Positions 17,739-25,454 of a stretch of DNA of 31,290 nt are shown here, in pieces. Positions within the stretch are counted from its first letter, which is position 1. Each line of letters starts with the position of its first letter. The notes under the pieces were generated by a model. The model saw nothing but the letters and a program-made list of their open reading frames with translations, was not told the DNA's origin and searched no databases. Made by a program: the position numbers and the translations under genes. Origin of the DNA: DASRHY01 sp046765875 (lineage in GTDB: Bacteria; Actinomycetota; Actinomycetes; Propionibacteriales; Kribbellaceae); contig JBKPSJ010000055.1 of NCBI GenBank assembly GCA_046765875.1, forward strand, positions 1 through 31,290, read 5' to 3'.

Positions 17739-18170
17739 ATGACGGACCGCGGCTATGTGCCTGCCTATGGACAACTGCTGACGCCGTACATCTGCTGCCG
17801 TGAGGCGCTCAAGGCGCTCGATTGGTATGCCGAGGTGCTCGGCGCACGCCTCGTGTCGGAGCCGATCGTCGATCCGGACGGACGGCTCGGGCACGCTGCG
17901 ATCGAGATCGACGGTGCCCAGGTGATGGTGTCGGACGGCTATCCGGAGGTGCATGTGGCGGCAGCCGAGCCCGGCGAGGACGCCAGGTTCACCCTGCACC
18001 TGTACGTGCCGGACGCCGACGCCACCGTCGCGGCCGCGGAGCGGGCGGGCGCCACCGTCCAGCGACCGGTCGAGTTGCAGTTCTACGGTGCGCGGATGGG
18101 GGTGATCGTGGACCCGTTCGGGGTGCGCTGGATGATCGGCACCCACGTGGGCTCGGGACAGACCGGCTAG
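17739..18170 (+). CDS. VOC superfamily protein (PhnB/glyoxalase-like)
   Basis: A 143-aa VOC protein of the PhnB-like type: LTPYICCREALKALDWYAEVLGARL begins the first module, HAAIEIDGAQVMVSDGYPE follows, and the second module has LHLYVPDADATVAAAERAGATV and a closing GVIVDPFGVRWMIGTH. Two ATGs lie 6 nt apart; the second (17739) is preferred because GGGAGG ends 7 nt before it and only 1 nt before the first. It is unrelated in orientation to its neighbours and its substrate is unknown. Its TAG stop lies at the beginning of a 10-bp tandem array. Confidence 0.82.
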   Translation: MTDRGYVPAYGQLLTPYICCREALKALDWYAEVLGARLVSEPIVDPDGRLGHAAIEIDGAQVMVSDGYPEVHVAAAEPGEDARFTLHLYVPDADATVAAAERAGATVQRPVELQFYGARMGVIVDPFGVRWMIGTHVGSGQTG

Positions 18171-18220
18171 GTCTGACTAGGTCTGACTGGGTCTGGCTGG
18201 GTCTGGCTAGGTCTGGCTAG
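18161..18220. repeat. Six-unit 10-bp tandem array between two convergent stop codons
   Basis: Six contiguous decamers with consensus GTCTGGCTAG; units 5 and 6 are identical and units 2-4 differ at one or two positions. The first unit carries the VOC stop and the last carries the TAG stop of the reverse-strand oxidoreductase gene, so the array fills the whole intergenic space. CTAG reads TAG on both strands. Confidence 0.9.
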
Positions 18221-19104
18221 GTCGGCTCGCGCAGGAAGACCGCGAGGGCGCTCATGTCGGCCTCGCCGAGGCCGGCCGCGAGCGCGTCGCGGACGACGGC
18301 CCGGTTGGCGGCGAGTTGGTCCATCCGCGCGTCCACCCGCTGGGCCAGCGTGTCGATCAGCTCGAGATCCTTGGCGACCAGGTCCAGCATGAAAGCCACG
18401 GGGGCGTCCCGCGGGTGCTCGAAGGCGGCGCGTTTGTAATGCACGAACGGCGCGCCGATCGCGCTCGCCGCGAACACGTCGTACGCCGCCTCGCGAGGCA
18501 GGCCCGCCTTCTCGGCCAGTACGAGCGACTCGGACAGCGCCTGGTTCAGTCCGTGCACGATGCTGTTGACGGCGAGCTTCATGGTCGCGCCGGTGCCGAC
18601 CGGGCCGAGGTGGAACACTCGCGCGGCGAGCATGTCGAGAACCGGCCGGACCCGGTCCAGCGCGCCGGAGTCGCCGCCGACCATGAAGGTGAGCTCGCCG
18701 CGTTCGACCAGCGGCACGCTGCCGGACACTGGCGCGTCGAGCAGGGACGCCGAGTGCTCCTCGACCTGCGGGGCGAGCCCGCGCACGGTGTCGGGGTCGA
18801 CGGTGCTGGTTTCGACCACGACGGTGCCCGGGGCGAGTCCGGCGAGCAGGCCGTCGGGCCCGGCGTACATCTGCTCGAGCGCGGCGTCGTCGGACAACGA
18901 GACCAGCACGATGTCGCAGGCCGCGGCGCCGCGGGCGGTGGTCGCGAGCGAGGCGCCGATGTCGGCGGCGACGTGCGCCGCCCTGCCCGGCGTGCGGTTG
19001 TAGAGCACGACTCGCTGCCCGGAGGAGCGCAGCCGCCGGGCCATCGCGCCACCCATCCTCCCCGTGCCGACGATCGCCACACTCGGCTGATGGGTAGCGC
19101 TCAT
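18217..19104 (-). CDS. NAD(P)-dependent oxidoreductase, 3-hydroxyisobutyrate dehydrogenase family
   Basis: A 295-aa beta-hydroxyacid dehydrogenase. The Rossmann motif VAIVGTGRMGGAMARR is at 9-24, the substrate motif DAPVSGSVPLVERGELTFMVGG at 123-144, and the catalytic segment GTGATMKLAVN has Lys176 and Asn180. The C-terminal helical domain carries VAFMLDLVAKDLELI. The family interconverts beta-hydroxyacids and semialdehydes (3-hydroxyisobutyrate, tartronate, D-glycerate) with NAD or NADP. It is the last gene of the seven-gene operon and starts within the SDR stop (ATGA). Its stop codon lies in the 10-bp tandem array. The specific substrate cannot be told from sequence. Confidence 0.88.
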   Translation of the reverse strand: MSATHQPSVAIVGTGRMGGAMARRLRSSGQRVVLYNRTPGRAAHVAADIGASLATTARGAAACDIVLVSLSDDAALEQMYAGPDGLLAGLAPGTVVVETSTVDPDTVRGLAPQVEEHSASLLDAPVSGSVPLVERGELTFMVGGDSGALDRVRPVLDMLAARVFHLGPVGTGATMKLAVNSIVHGLNQALSESLVLAEKAGLPREAAYDVFAASAIGAPFVHYKRAAFEHPRDAPVAFMLDLVAKDLELIDTLAQRVDARMDQLAANRAVVRDALAAGLGEADMSALAVFLREPT

Positions 19105-19790
19105 AGCAGCAGCCAGCCGCCGTCCACGGACAGGCTCTGGCCGTTGACCGAGTTGTTCTCCAGCAGGAACACGACCGCTCCGACGATGTCGGCCATCGTC
19201 GCCAGCCGTCCGGTCGGCGTCCTGGCCGCGATCGCGTCCAGCACCGCCGCCGGTCGTGCCGACCAGTACGGGCTGTCGCCGACGATGCCCGGGTGGAGCG
19301 CGTTGACCCGGATCGGCGCCAGCTCGACGGCGAGCGTGTGGACCATCCCGTCCACGCCGCCGTTGACGGTCGAGACCGTGGTCGAGCCGGCATAGGGCCG
19401 GTTGCGTGCCTGCCCGCCGAACACGACGATCGAGCCGCTCGGGTCCATCCGGGGGAGGAGCGTGTGGATCGTCTCGGTGTACCCGACCAGCTTGAGCGTC
19501 ACCAGCTTCATCGCCTGCGCGATGTCGTATTCCTTGACCCTGTTCTCGTCGCGGTCGATCGCGGCGAGCACCAGGTGCCTGACCGCGCCGACATCGGCCA
19601 GCGCGGCCGCGAGGTCGCCGGGTCGTTCGAGGTCGAGCGCGATGCCGCGGGCGCCGACCTCGGTGGCGATCGCCTTGGCCCGGTCCGGGTCGCGACTGGA
19701 CAGCACCACCTCGGCGCCCCGGCCGGCGTAGTACGCGGCGACCGCGCGGCCGAGTCCGGACGTACCGCCGATCACCACGACAGCACTCAT
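19101..19790 (-). CDS. Atypical short-chain dehydrogenase/reductase
   Basis: A 229-aa SDR fold protein with the nucleotide motif VVIGGTSGLGRAV at 5-17 and the C-terminal LAVELAPIRVNALHPGIV at 153-170. The usual YxxxK dyad is not found: aligning on LAVEL puts Val139 and Asn143 there, while a Tyr at 133 is followed by Thr at 137. It may be a reductase with a changed mechanism or a non-catalytic binding protein, as in other divergent SDR groups. It is coupled by ATGA overlaps on both sides, to the bicupin upstream and the hydroxyacid dehydrogenase downstream, and so belongs to the operon. Confidence 0.85.
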   Translation of the reverse strand: MSAVVVIGGTSGLGRAVAAYYAGRGAEVVLSSRDPDRAKAIATEVGARGIALDLERPGDLAAALADVGAVRHLVLAAIDRDENRVKEYDIAQAMKLVTLKLVGYTETIHTLLPRMDPSGSIVVFGGQARNRPYAGSTTVSTVNGGVDGMVHTLAVELAPIRVNALHPGIVGDSPYWSARPAAVLDAIAARTPTGRLATMADIVGAVVFLLENNSVNGQSLSVDGGWLLL

Positions 19791-20668
19791 GGCGTCTCCT
19801 TCCGGATCGCGTCGCGAAGGTAGTCCCAGTCCCGCACGAACCGGTACGAGTGCCGCCCCGGCGGCTGTGGTGCCTGCGTCTCCAGCCAGGCCAGCCGGCC
19901 GCGGCCGAGATTGCGGAAGCTGTGCATGCAGCCGACTCCGGCCCAGGCGATGTCACCCGGCCCGAGTACGTATTCCTCGCCGTCGAAGGTCGCCAGCGCC
20001 GTGCCGTCCAGGAAGTAGTAGGTCTCCTCGAACGGGTGGTCGTGCGGCCCGGTCCCGCCGTCCGGGGCGTACTCGACCATGAACATCGTCGACAGCAGCG
20101 CACCGAGGTCGGAGTCGACCATCATCTTGACCGTGATGCCGCCGTACACCAGCAGCGCGGTCCGCATACTTGCCGTGACCGCAAGCTGGTCCTGGCCCTG
20201 CTTGTTGACGTCCATATGCGCCACAGTGATGTTGCCGAAGCTCCGGTTTCGTGGATCTCGCACGTCCACGGGAACGGCGGTTGCCTTCGGCAACTGCGGA
20301 ACCGGCACCGTGTCACCGCCGTACTGCGACCGCGGTGCCGGCGCCAGCATGTCCGCCCACCGGGCCGGACCACCGGACTCGTTGCGCCAGGCATGCGGGA
20401 CGCCGACCGGGATCACACCGTAATCGCCCGGCCCGAGTGCGGTCGCACCGTCTGCGGTCTGCAACACCAGCGATCCGCCGGTCACGTACAGGCTCTCCTC
20501 GTAGGAGTGCACGTGCGCCGGAACGGCACCGCCGGGTTCGAGCTCGCACAGCCCGAACCCGGTGTGCACCGCACCGGCGTGTTCGCCGACCACCGGCCAG
20601 CGCCGGTACCCGTCGACCGGGTCGGTGTACGCCGCTTCACCGGCCCGCCGGACCAGGTGCTGGGTCAT
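19787..20668 (-). CDS. Bicupin metal-binding protein
   Basis: A 293-aa protein with two complete cupin domains. Cupin 1 has AHVHSYEESLYVTGG (His52, His54, Glu57 or Glu58) and GVPHAWRN (His92). Cupin 2 has PHDHPFEETYYFLDG (His209, His211, Glu214 or Glu215) and GVGCMHSFRN (His249). Both therefore keep a full 3-His/Glu metal site. Bicupins include dioxygenases, isomerases and the ureidoglycine aminohydrolase; the motifs do not clearly match any of these. Its position between an amidohydrolase and two dehydrogenases suggests it transforms an intermediate of the same pathway. ATGA overlaps join it to both neighbours. Confidence 0.85.
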   Translation of the reverse strand: MTQHLVRRAGEAAYTDPVDGYRRWPVVGEHAGAVHTGFGLCELEPGGAVPAHVHSYEESLYVTGGSLVLQTADGATALGPGDYGVIPVGVPHAWRNESGGPARWADMLAPAPRSQYGGDTVPVPQLPKATAVPVDVRDPRNRSFGNITVAHMDVNKQGQDQLAVTASMRTALLVYGGITVKMMVDSDLGALLSTMFMVEYAPDGGTGPHDHPFEETYYFLDGTALATFDGEEYVLGPGDIAWAGVGCMHSFRNLGRGRLAWLETQAPQPPGRHSYRFVRDWDYLRDAIRKETP

Positions 20669-22014
20669 GCGGGCTGCTTGTGCTCGGTCTGCCGGAGCAG
20701 GTTGTCGCGGGACTCCTCGACCAGCCGCCGAGCTGTGTCGACATCGCCCGTGAGCTTGCCGTTCTGCTTGCGGATCGCGCCACCGATGATCACGGTGTCG
20801 ACGTTCGACACATCCGCCGACAGCGTCACAGCGGCGATCGGATCGATCACCGGCGCGACGTTCAGCGAGCGGGCGTCGATCAGCACGACGTCGGCCTGCT
20901 TGCCCGGGGTGAGCGAACCGGTGCGGTCCTCCAGCCCGGCAACGTACGCGCCGTCGATCGTTGCCATCCGCAACACCTGTTCGGCGGTGAGCAGCCCGGT
21001 CGCGGCCTCGTTCTTCTCCCAGAACACGGCATTCGCCCGGGCCCGCTCGGAGCCGAACGCCGCTCGCATCTGGGTGAACATGTCGCCGGGCACTGTGGTG
21101 ACGACGTCGATCGACAGGCTCGGCCGCAGCCCGTACTCGATCGCCTTCATCACCGGCGGCCAGCCGTGGCCCATCTGGGTCTCGACCTGCGCGGCGATCG
21201 AGATCGTGCCGCCGCTGTCGCGGACCAGCTGCCACTCCTCGTCACTGAAGTAGCAGCAGTGCACGTACGTCGTGTCCGGCCCGAGCAGTCCGAGATCGCT
21301 GAGCTGCTTGACCATGCCGAACCGGCCGGCCAGCCGGCCCATCGCCACGTGCACGGTGATCGGCAGCCCGAGGTCGCGGGCCAGCGCCCACTCGCCGCGG
21401 ACCACGTCGTCGACGCAGAAGCCAGGCCCGCGGGTGGCCAGCGCCATCGTGAGCAGGCCGTCGTCCGAGCTGAAGTAGGTGTCGCGGATCCTGCGCACGT
21501 CGTCGCCGGGAATCGACAGCTTGCTCTCGAACCAGTAGTCGGCCAGCGAGGTGTTGGCGCTGCCGTACGCGTACTGCGCGCGGATGCCGGACTCCTGCAG
21601 CCCGCGGATCGCGGCGTCGGGGTGGTCGGGCGTGTTGTTGATGTGCGACCAGTCGACCAGCGTCGTGATGCCGGCGTTGATACACTCCAGCGAGCCGGCC
21701 AGGTTCGAGGCGTACACGTCCTCGGCCCGGTACAGCGGGGCGAACGTGTCCAGGATGTCGACGAAATAGTCGTCAAGGGTCGCGTTCGGGGCACTGCCGC
21801 GGATAGCGGCCTCCCAGGTGTGCCGGTGGGTGTCGACGAAGCCGGGGATCACGATGTAGCCCTCGGCGTCGATCACCTGCGCATCGGCTTCGATCGACGG
21901 TTGGACGGCGGCGATCTTGTCGTCCTCGATCAGCACGTCCCCCCGTGCAAGATTGCCGATCGCGGCGTCGACGCTGACGATCTGGCCGCCGCGGATGAGC
22001 AGCTTGTCACTCAT
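20665..22014 (-). CDS. Amidohydrolase family protein (ATZ/TRZ/SsnA type)
   Basis: A 449-aa metal-dependent hydrolase. The beta-sandwich N-terminus begins LLIRGGQIVSVD. The barrel carries GFVDTHRHTWEA (His63, His65), ITVHVAMG (His222), YVHCCYFSDEE (His252) and SLSIDVVTT (Asp303), together the expected HxH, His, His, Asp set of a mononuclear centre. The C-terminal sandwich has GSLTPGKQADVVLID. Members deaminate or hydrolyse cyclic or exocyclic C-N bonds in purines, triazines and related compounds. The substrate here is unknown. AAGGAGA lies 6 nt before the ATG, so it has its own strong ribosome binding site after a 36-bp gap from E1 beta. Confidence 0.9.
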   Translation of the reverse strand: MSDKLLIRGGQIVSVDAAIGNLARGDVLIEDDKIAAVQPSIEADAQVIDAEGYIVIPGFVDTHRHTWEAAIRGSAPNATLDDYFVDILDTFAPLYRAEDVYASNLAGSLECINAGITTLVDWSHINNTPDHPDAAIRGLQESGIRAQYAYGSANTSLADYWFESKLSIPGDDVRRIRDTYFSSDDGLLTMALATRGPGFCVDDVVRGEWALARDLGLPITVHVAMGRLAGRFGMVKQLSDLGLLGPDTTYVHCCYFSDEEWQLVRDSGGTISIAAQVETQMGHGWPPVMKAIEYGLRPSLSIDVVTTVPGDMFTQMRAAFGSERARANAVFWEKNEAATGLLTAEQVLRMATIDGAYVAGLEDRTGSLTPGKQADVVLIDARSLNVAPVIDPIAAVTLSADVSNVDTVIIGGAIRKQNGKLTGDVDTARRLVEESRDNLLRQTEHKQPA

Positions 22015-22050
22015 GCCGGTCTCCTTCTCCTGCCAGCTGTACTCCGGTTG

Positions 22051-23040
22051 TCAGTAGGCGCTGAGCCGGCGGATTGCGCCGGCCAGCTTGGCGGTGCTCG
22101 GGATGACCTCGTCCTCCAGCGCGTCGGCGAACGGCAGCGGCACACACTCGGCTGCCACCCGTACGATCGGCGCGTCCAGCAGTTCGAACCCCTCGTCGGC
22201 GACGATCGAGACCACGGTCGCGCCCCAGCCGCCCTGGAACGGGTTCTCCTCGACGACGACCAGCTTGGAGGTACGGCGTACCGACTCCAGCACGGTGCGC
22301 ATGTCGAGCGGGACCAGGCAGCGCAGGTCGACCACCTCGACGCTGATGCCCTCGGTGGCGAGTTGTTCGGCGGCCTGCAGCGCGATCGGCACGGTCGACG
22401 CGAGCGCGACCACGGTGACGTCGTCGCCGGACCGTGCGATGTTCGCCTCGCCGAGGGGTACGACATGATCCGGCGGCGCGACCGGTCCCTTGGACGCGAA
22501 CAGCCCCTTGTGCTCGAACACGACCACCGGGTCGTCGCTGCGGATCGCCGAGGCCATCAGGCCGACCACGTCCGCCGGGGTCGACGGTGCGGCGATCTTG
22601 AGCCCGGGCACGGTGAAGGCCCAGTTCTCCACCGCCTGCGAGTGCTGGGCACCGAACCCAAGCCCGCCGCCGTTCGCGGTCCGGACCACCAGCGGTACGG
22701 TGACCTGCCCGCCGGTCATGTACCGCACCTTCGGGATCTCGTTGGCCAGGTAGTCCCAGCAGCAGGCGAGGAAGTCGGAGAACATGATCTCGGCGACCGG
22801 CCGCAGCCCGGTCATCGCCGCACCCATCGCGGCGCCGACGATGGCCTGCTCGGAGATCGGGGTGTCCCAGACCCGGCGCGGGCCGAACTCGTCGAACACG
22901 CCGGACATCGTCTTGAAGACTCCGCCGGCGGCGCCGATGTCCTCGCCGAGGCAGACCACCGACGGGTCGCGGCGCATCTCGCGACTGATGCCTTCGGCAA
23001 CCGCCTCGCGGTAGGTGATGACGTCGGTCACGTCCGCCAC
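22051..23040 (-). CDS. 2-oxoacid dehydrogenase E1 component, beta subunit
   Basis: A 329-aa transketolase-like beta subunit. ITYREAVAEGISREMRRD and VCLGEDIGAAGGVFKTMSG begin the pyrimidine-binding domain, with the catalytic-type Glu in SEQAIVGAAMGAAM. The C-terminal domain has VVVALASTVPIALQAAE and VVEENPFQGGWG. With E1 alpha it forms an alpha2beta2 TPP enzyme that decarboxylates a 2-oxoacid, as in acetoin, branched-chain or pyruvate dehydrogenases. GTG at 23040 is chosen because GGAGG lies 6 nt upstream; an alternative GTG at 23031 would give a GTGA overlap. It overlaps the end of E1 alpha by 13 bp. No E2 or E3 gene is present nearby. Confidence 0.92.
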   Translation of the reverse strand: MADVTDVITYREAVAEGISREMRRDPSVVCLGEDIGAAGGVFKTMSGVFDEFGPRRVWDTPISEQAIVGAAMGAAMTGLRPVAEIMFSDFLACCWDYLANEIPKVRYMTGGQVTVPLVVRTANGGGLGFGAQHSQAVENWAFTVPGLKIAAPSTPADVVGLMASAIRSDDPVVVFEHKGLFASKGPVAPPDHVVPLGEANIARSGDDVTVVALASTVPIALQAAEQLATEGISVEVVDLRCLVPLDMRTVLESVRRTSKLVVVEENPFQGGWGATVVSIVADEGFELLDAPIVRVAAECVPLPFADALEDEVIPSTAKLAGAIRRLSAY

Positions 23041-24020
23041 GCCGCACCTCCGTCCGCCCAGACGTCGGTGAGCGCCTCGGCCGGGTCGGCGGCCGGCGCG
23101 TCCTTGGCCGCGGCGATCGCGTCGGCCACGATCTTCTCGGCACGTTCGTCGGCCTCGGTGACCGATCCGCCGGCCTGCTCGATCCGTTCCTTGAGCAGCG
23201 TGAGCGGGTCGTGCGCCATCCAGGCGGCGACCTCGTCGGCCGGCCGGTAGGTCGCCGGGTCGGTCCGGCTGTGCCCGAAGTGCCGGTAGGTGCGGGCCTC
23301 GATGATGGTCGGCCCGTCGCCCGCGCGGGCCTTGGTCACCGCGCGGGCGACGGCGTCCCGGACGGCCAGCACATCGTTGCCGTCGACAACCTCTGCGGGC
23401 AGGTTGTACGCCGGGGCCCGGTCGGCCGCTGGATTCTCCACCGCCGTCACCGAGGCGATCGGCGTGTACTCCATGTAGAAGTTGTTCTCGCAGACGAAGA
23501 TCACCGGCAGCCGCCACACCGCGGCGAGGTTGAGCGCCTCGTGGAAGGCGCCGATGTTGGTGGCACCGTCGCCGAAGAAGGCGACCGCCACCTGGCCGGT
23601 TCCCCGAAGGCTGGCCGACCAGGCGGCGCCGACCGCCATCGGCAGGTGCGAGCCGACGATCGCGTACGAGCCGAGCATCCCGCCGTCGGCCTTGGTCAGG
23701 TGCATCGAGCCGCCCTTGGCCTTGCAAAGCCCGGTCGCCTTGCTCATCAACTCCGCCAGGCACGCCTCCGGGCTGGCGCCGCGGGCGATCGCGTGGTGGT
23801 GGCCGCGGTACGTCGCGAACACATAGTCGTCCGGACGCAGTGCGGCACTCGCGCCGACGGCTACCGCCTCTTGCCCGGCGGCCAGATGCGTTGTGCCCTT
23901 GACCAGGCCGGCGAGGAACAGGTCCTGCGCGGCCTTCTCGGTACGCCGGATCACCGCCATCTGCTCGTACATCTCGAGCAGGTCGGCGGCCCGCTCGGTC
24001 GCCCGGGTGTCAGTCGTCAT
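23028..24020 (-). CDS. 2-oxoacid dehydrogenase E1 component, alpha subunit
   Basis: A 330-aa TPP-binding subunit. The thiamine diphosphate/Mg motif runs from GDGATNIGAFHEALN (150-164) to CENN (177-180). Upstream are YRGHHHAIARG and AKGGSMHLTK, close to the acetoin-dehydrogenase/PDH E1 alpha consensus, and downstream TYRHFGHSRTDP gives the phosphorylation-loop region. It acts with the beta subunit encoded immediately after it. The start overlaps the M24 gene's end by 11 bp. The HSRTDP loop and GGSMHL fit acetoin/pyruvate-type E1 at least as well as branched-chain E1, but the true 2-oxoacid cannot be deduced. Confidence 0.92.
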   Translation of the reverse strand: MTTDTRATERAADLLEMYEQMAVIRRTEKAAQDLFLAGLVKGTTHLAAGQEAVAVGASAALRPDDYVFATYRGHHHAIARGASPEACLAELMSKATGLCKAKGGSMHLTKADGGMLGSYAIVGSHLPMAVGAAWSASLRGTGQVAVAFFGDGATNIGAFHEALNLAAVWRLPVIFVCENNFYMEYTPIASVTAVENPAADRAPAYNLPAEVVDGNDVLAVRDAVARAVTKARAGDGPTIIEARTYRHFGHSRTDPATYRPADEVAAWMAHDPLTLLKERIEQAGGSVTEADERAEKIVADAIAAAKDAPAADPAEALTDVWADGGAAWRT

Positions 24021-25329
24021 GACGCTTCTGACCGTTGGTGTTCAGGTTCGACTGGGACTCGCGGGTCAGGTTCAGCGGCCCGCCGGCGGTCCAATATCGC
24101 TGCCCGGCGACCAGCAGTTCTTCGGCCGGGAACTTGGTGATCACCTCGCAGCCGGTGGCGGTGACGACGACCTCCTCCTCTATCCGCGCGGCCGACCAGC
24201 CGTCGGCGGCCGGCCAGTACGTCTCGAGCGCGAAGACCATGCCCTCCTCGAGCACCTCTGGGTGGTCCAGCGACACCAGCCGGCTGAAGATCGGCTTCTC
24301 CCAGATCGACAGCCCGACGCCGTGGCCGTACTGGAGGGCGAAGGCGGCCTCCTCGTTGGCGAAGCCGAACTCCTCGGCGCGCGGCCAGACCGAGACGATG
24401 TCGGCCGTCGTCGCGCCCGGTTTGACCAGCGCGATCGCGGCGTCCATGTACTCGCGACAGCGTACGTACGCGTCCCGCATCGCCGGTGATGCACTGCCGA
24501 CCGCGAAACAGCGGTAGTAGCAGGTCCGGTACCCGAGGTGGCTGTGCAGGATGTCGAAGAACGCCGGATCGCCGGGCCGGACGATCCGGTCGCTGTACAC
24601 GTGCGGATGTGGTGCGCAGCGTTCGCCTGAGATCGCGTTGACGCCTTCGACGTACTCGCTGCCGAGGTCGTACAGGACCTTGCTGACCAGTCCGACGCAC
24701 TCGTTCTCGCGTACGCCGGGACGCAGGAACCGATACAACTCCTCGTACGCCGCGTCGACCATCGAGCAGGCCTGGGTGAGCAGGCCGATCTCGTCGGCGG
24801 TCTTGAGCCGCCTGGCCTCGAGGAAGACCTGCTGGCCGTCGACGACGGTGAGGCCCTGCTTCTGCAGCGCCGCGAGCACCGGCATCTCGACCAGGTCGAC
24901 GCCGATCGGCTCGCCGGTCAGCCCGTACTCCGACAGCACCGCGGCGACCTTGGCGGCCACGTCGTCGGCGATGCCGGCGTCGGGGTTGAACGCGCCGCGC
25001 AGCGTGGAGATGCCGGCCCGGGCTCGCTTCTCGCCGTCCAGCCACGGGTCGAACAGTTGGTGATGCCGCGCGGCCGAGCCGAAGTCCCACAGCACCGGTT
25101 CGCCGCCGCGCGGCAAGACCGCGAACCGGATCAGCTTGTCCATCGCCCAGGTGCCGATGTGCGTGGCGGTCAGATACCGGATGTTGCCGAAGTCGAACGT
25201 CAGCAGCGCGCCCAGATCGGAGTCGTCGAGCGCCTTCTTGATCCGCGCCAGCCGGTCGTCGCGCAGCCGTGCCAGGTCGATGCGCTGCTCCCAGTCCACC
25301 GCGTTCGGTCCGTAAGTGCGGACGGCCAT
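24010..25329 (-). CDS. M24 (pita-bread fold) hydrolase, creatinase/Xaa-Pro type, altered metal site
   Basis: A 439-aa protein with the N-terminal creatinase-like domain (about 25-170, LLTFDFGNIRYLTA) and a C-terminal pita-bread domain. Kept are His241/His243 (APHPHVYSDR), Asp259 (PAFFDI), His336 (YGHGVGL), Glu369 (ALET) and the Glu384-386 cluster. The second metal Asp, normally in GYxxDxxR, is missing: the sequence is GYRTCYYR. Metal-free creatinase shows that this fold can hydrolyse C-N bonds without two metals, so a creatinase- or ectoine-hydrolase-like role fits at least as well as a peptidase. ATG 25329 directly follows a GTG; GAGG lies 9 nt upstream. First gene of the operon, divergent from the XRE-cupin regulator. 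Confidence 0.88.
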   Translation of the reverse strand: MAVRTYGPNAVDWEQRIDLARLRDDRLARIKKALDDSDLGALLTFDFGNIRYLTATHIGTWAMDKLIRFAVLPRGGEPVLWDFGSAARHHQLFDPWLDGEKRARAGISTLRGAFNPDAGIADDVAAKVAAVLSEYGLTGEPIGVDLVEMPVLAALQKQGLTVVDGQQVFLEARRLKTADEIGLLTQACSMVDAAYEELYRFLRPGVRENECVGLVSKVLYDLGSEYVEGVNAISGERCAPHPHVYSDRIVRPGDPAFFDILHSHLGYRTCYYRCFAVGSASPAMRDAYVRCREYMDAAIALVKPGATTADIVSVWPRAEEFGFANEEAAFALQYGHGVGLSIWEKPIFSRLVSLDHPEVLEEGMVFALETYWPAADGWSAARIEEEVVVTATGCEVITKFPAEELLVAGQRYWTAGGPLNLTRESQSNLNTNGQKRHDD

Positions 25330-25454
25330 CACGGATCACCTCGCTTCGACCGGTGTTGCAGTTAACTAAACACTGCTCGCGCTCGGCGTCAATACATACT
25401 TAACGCATGAGCCGCTATGGTGTTCAGGTTCGCTATACGAATCGGGAGGGTCGG
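25330..25454. promoter_or_regulatory. Divergent promoter/operator region of the catabolic operon and its regulator
   Basis: An AT-rich island in otherwise GC-rich DNA. On the reverse strand TTGACG (25392-25387) is followed 18 nt later by TAGTTA (25368-25363), a possible promoter for the M24 gene. AGTTAACT at 25360-25367 is an 8-bp palindrome, and a related GTTAAGT lies on the reverse strand at 25405-25399. These are candidate half-sites for the XRE-cupin regulator. GGGAGGG at 25444-25450 is that regulator's ribosome binding site. Confidence 0.45.

Noticed and set aside
15720..18146. An 808-codon - strand frame across the MFS gene
   Set aside because: The MFS protein in the other frame has clear helices and motifs; this frame is Arg/Pro-rich with no domain.
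16049..18170. MFS transporter and VOC protein as part of the catabolic operon
   Set aside because: The VOC gene is on the opposite strand and the MFS gene is separated from the operon by it and by the tandem array, so shared transcription is not supported.
20251..23250. A 999-codon open frame on the + strand
   Set aside because: It is antisense to amidohydrolase, E1 beta and bicupin genes with complete motifs. Its product is Arg/Gly/His-rich and repetitive without any domain, as expected from high-GC shadow frames.
22051..24020. Assignment as a complete pyruvate or branched-chain dehydrogenase complex
   Set aside because: No E2 or E3 is present and the neighbours are hydrolases, so only E1 function is supported.
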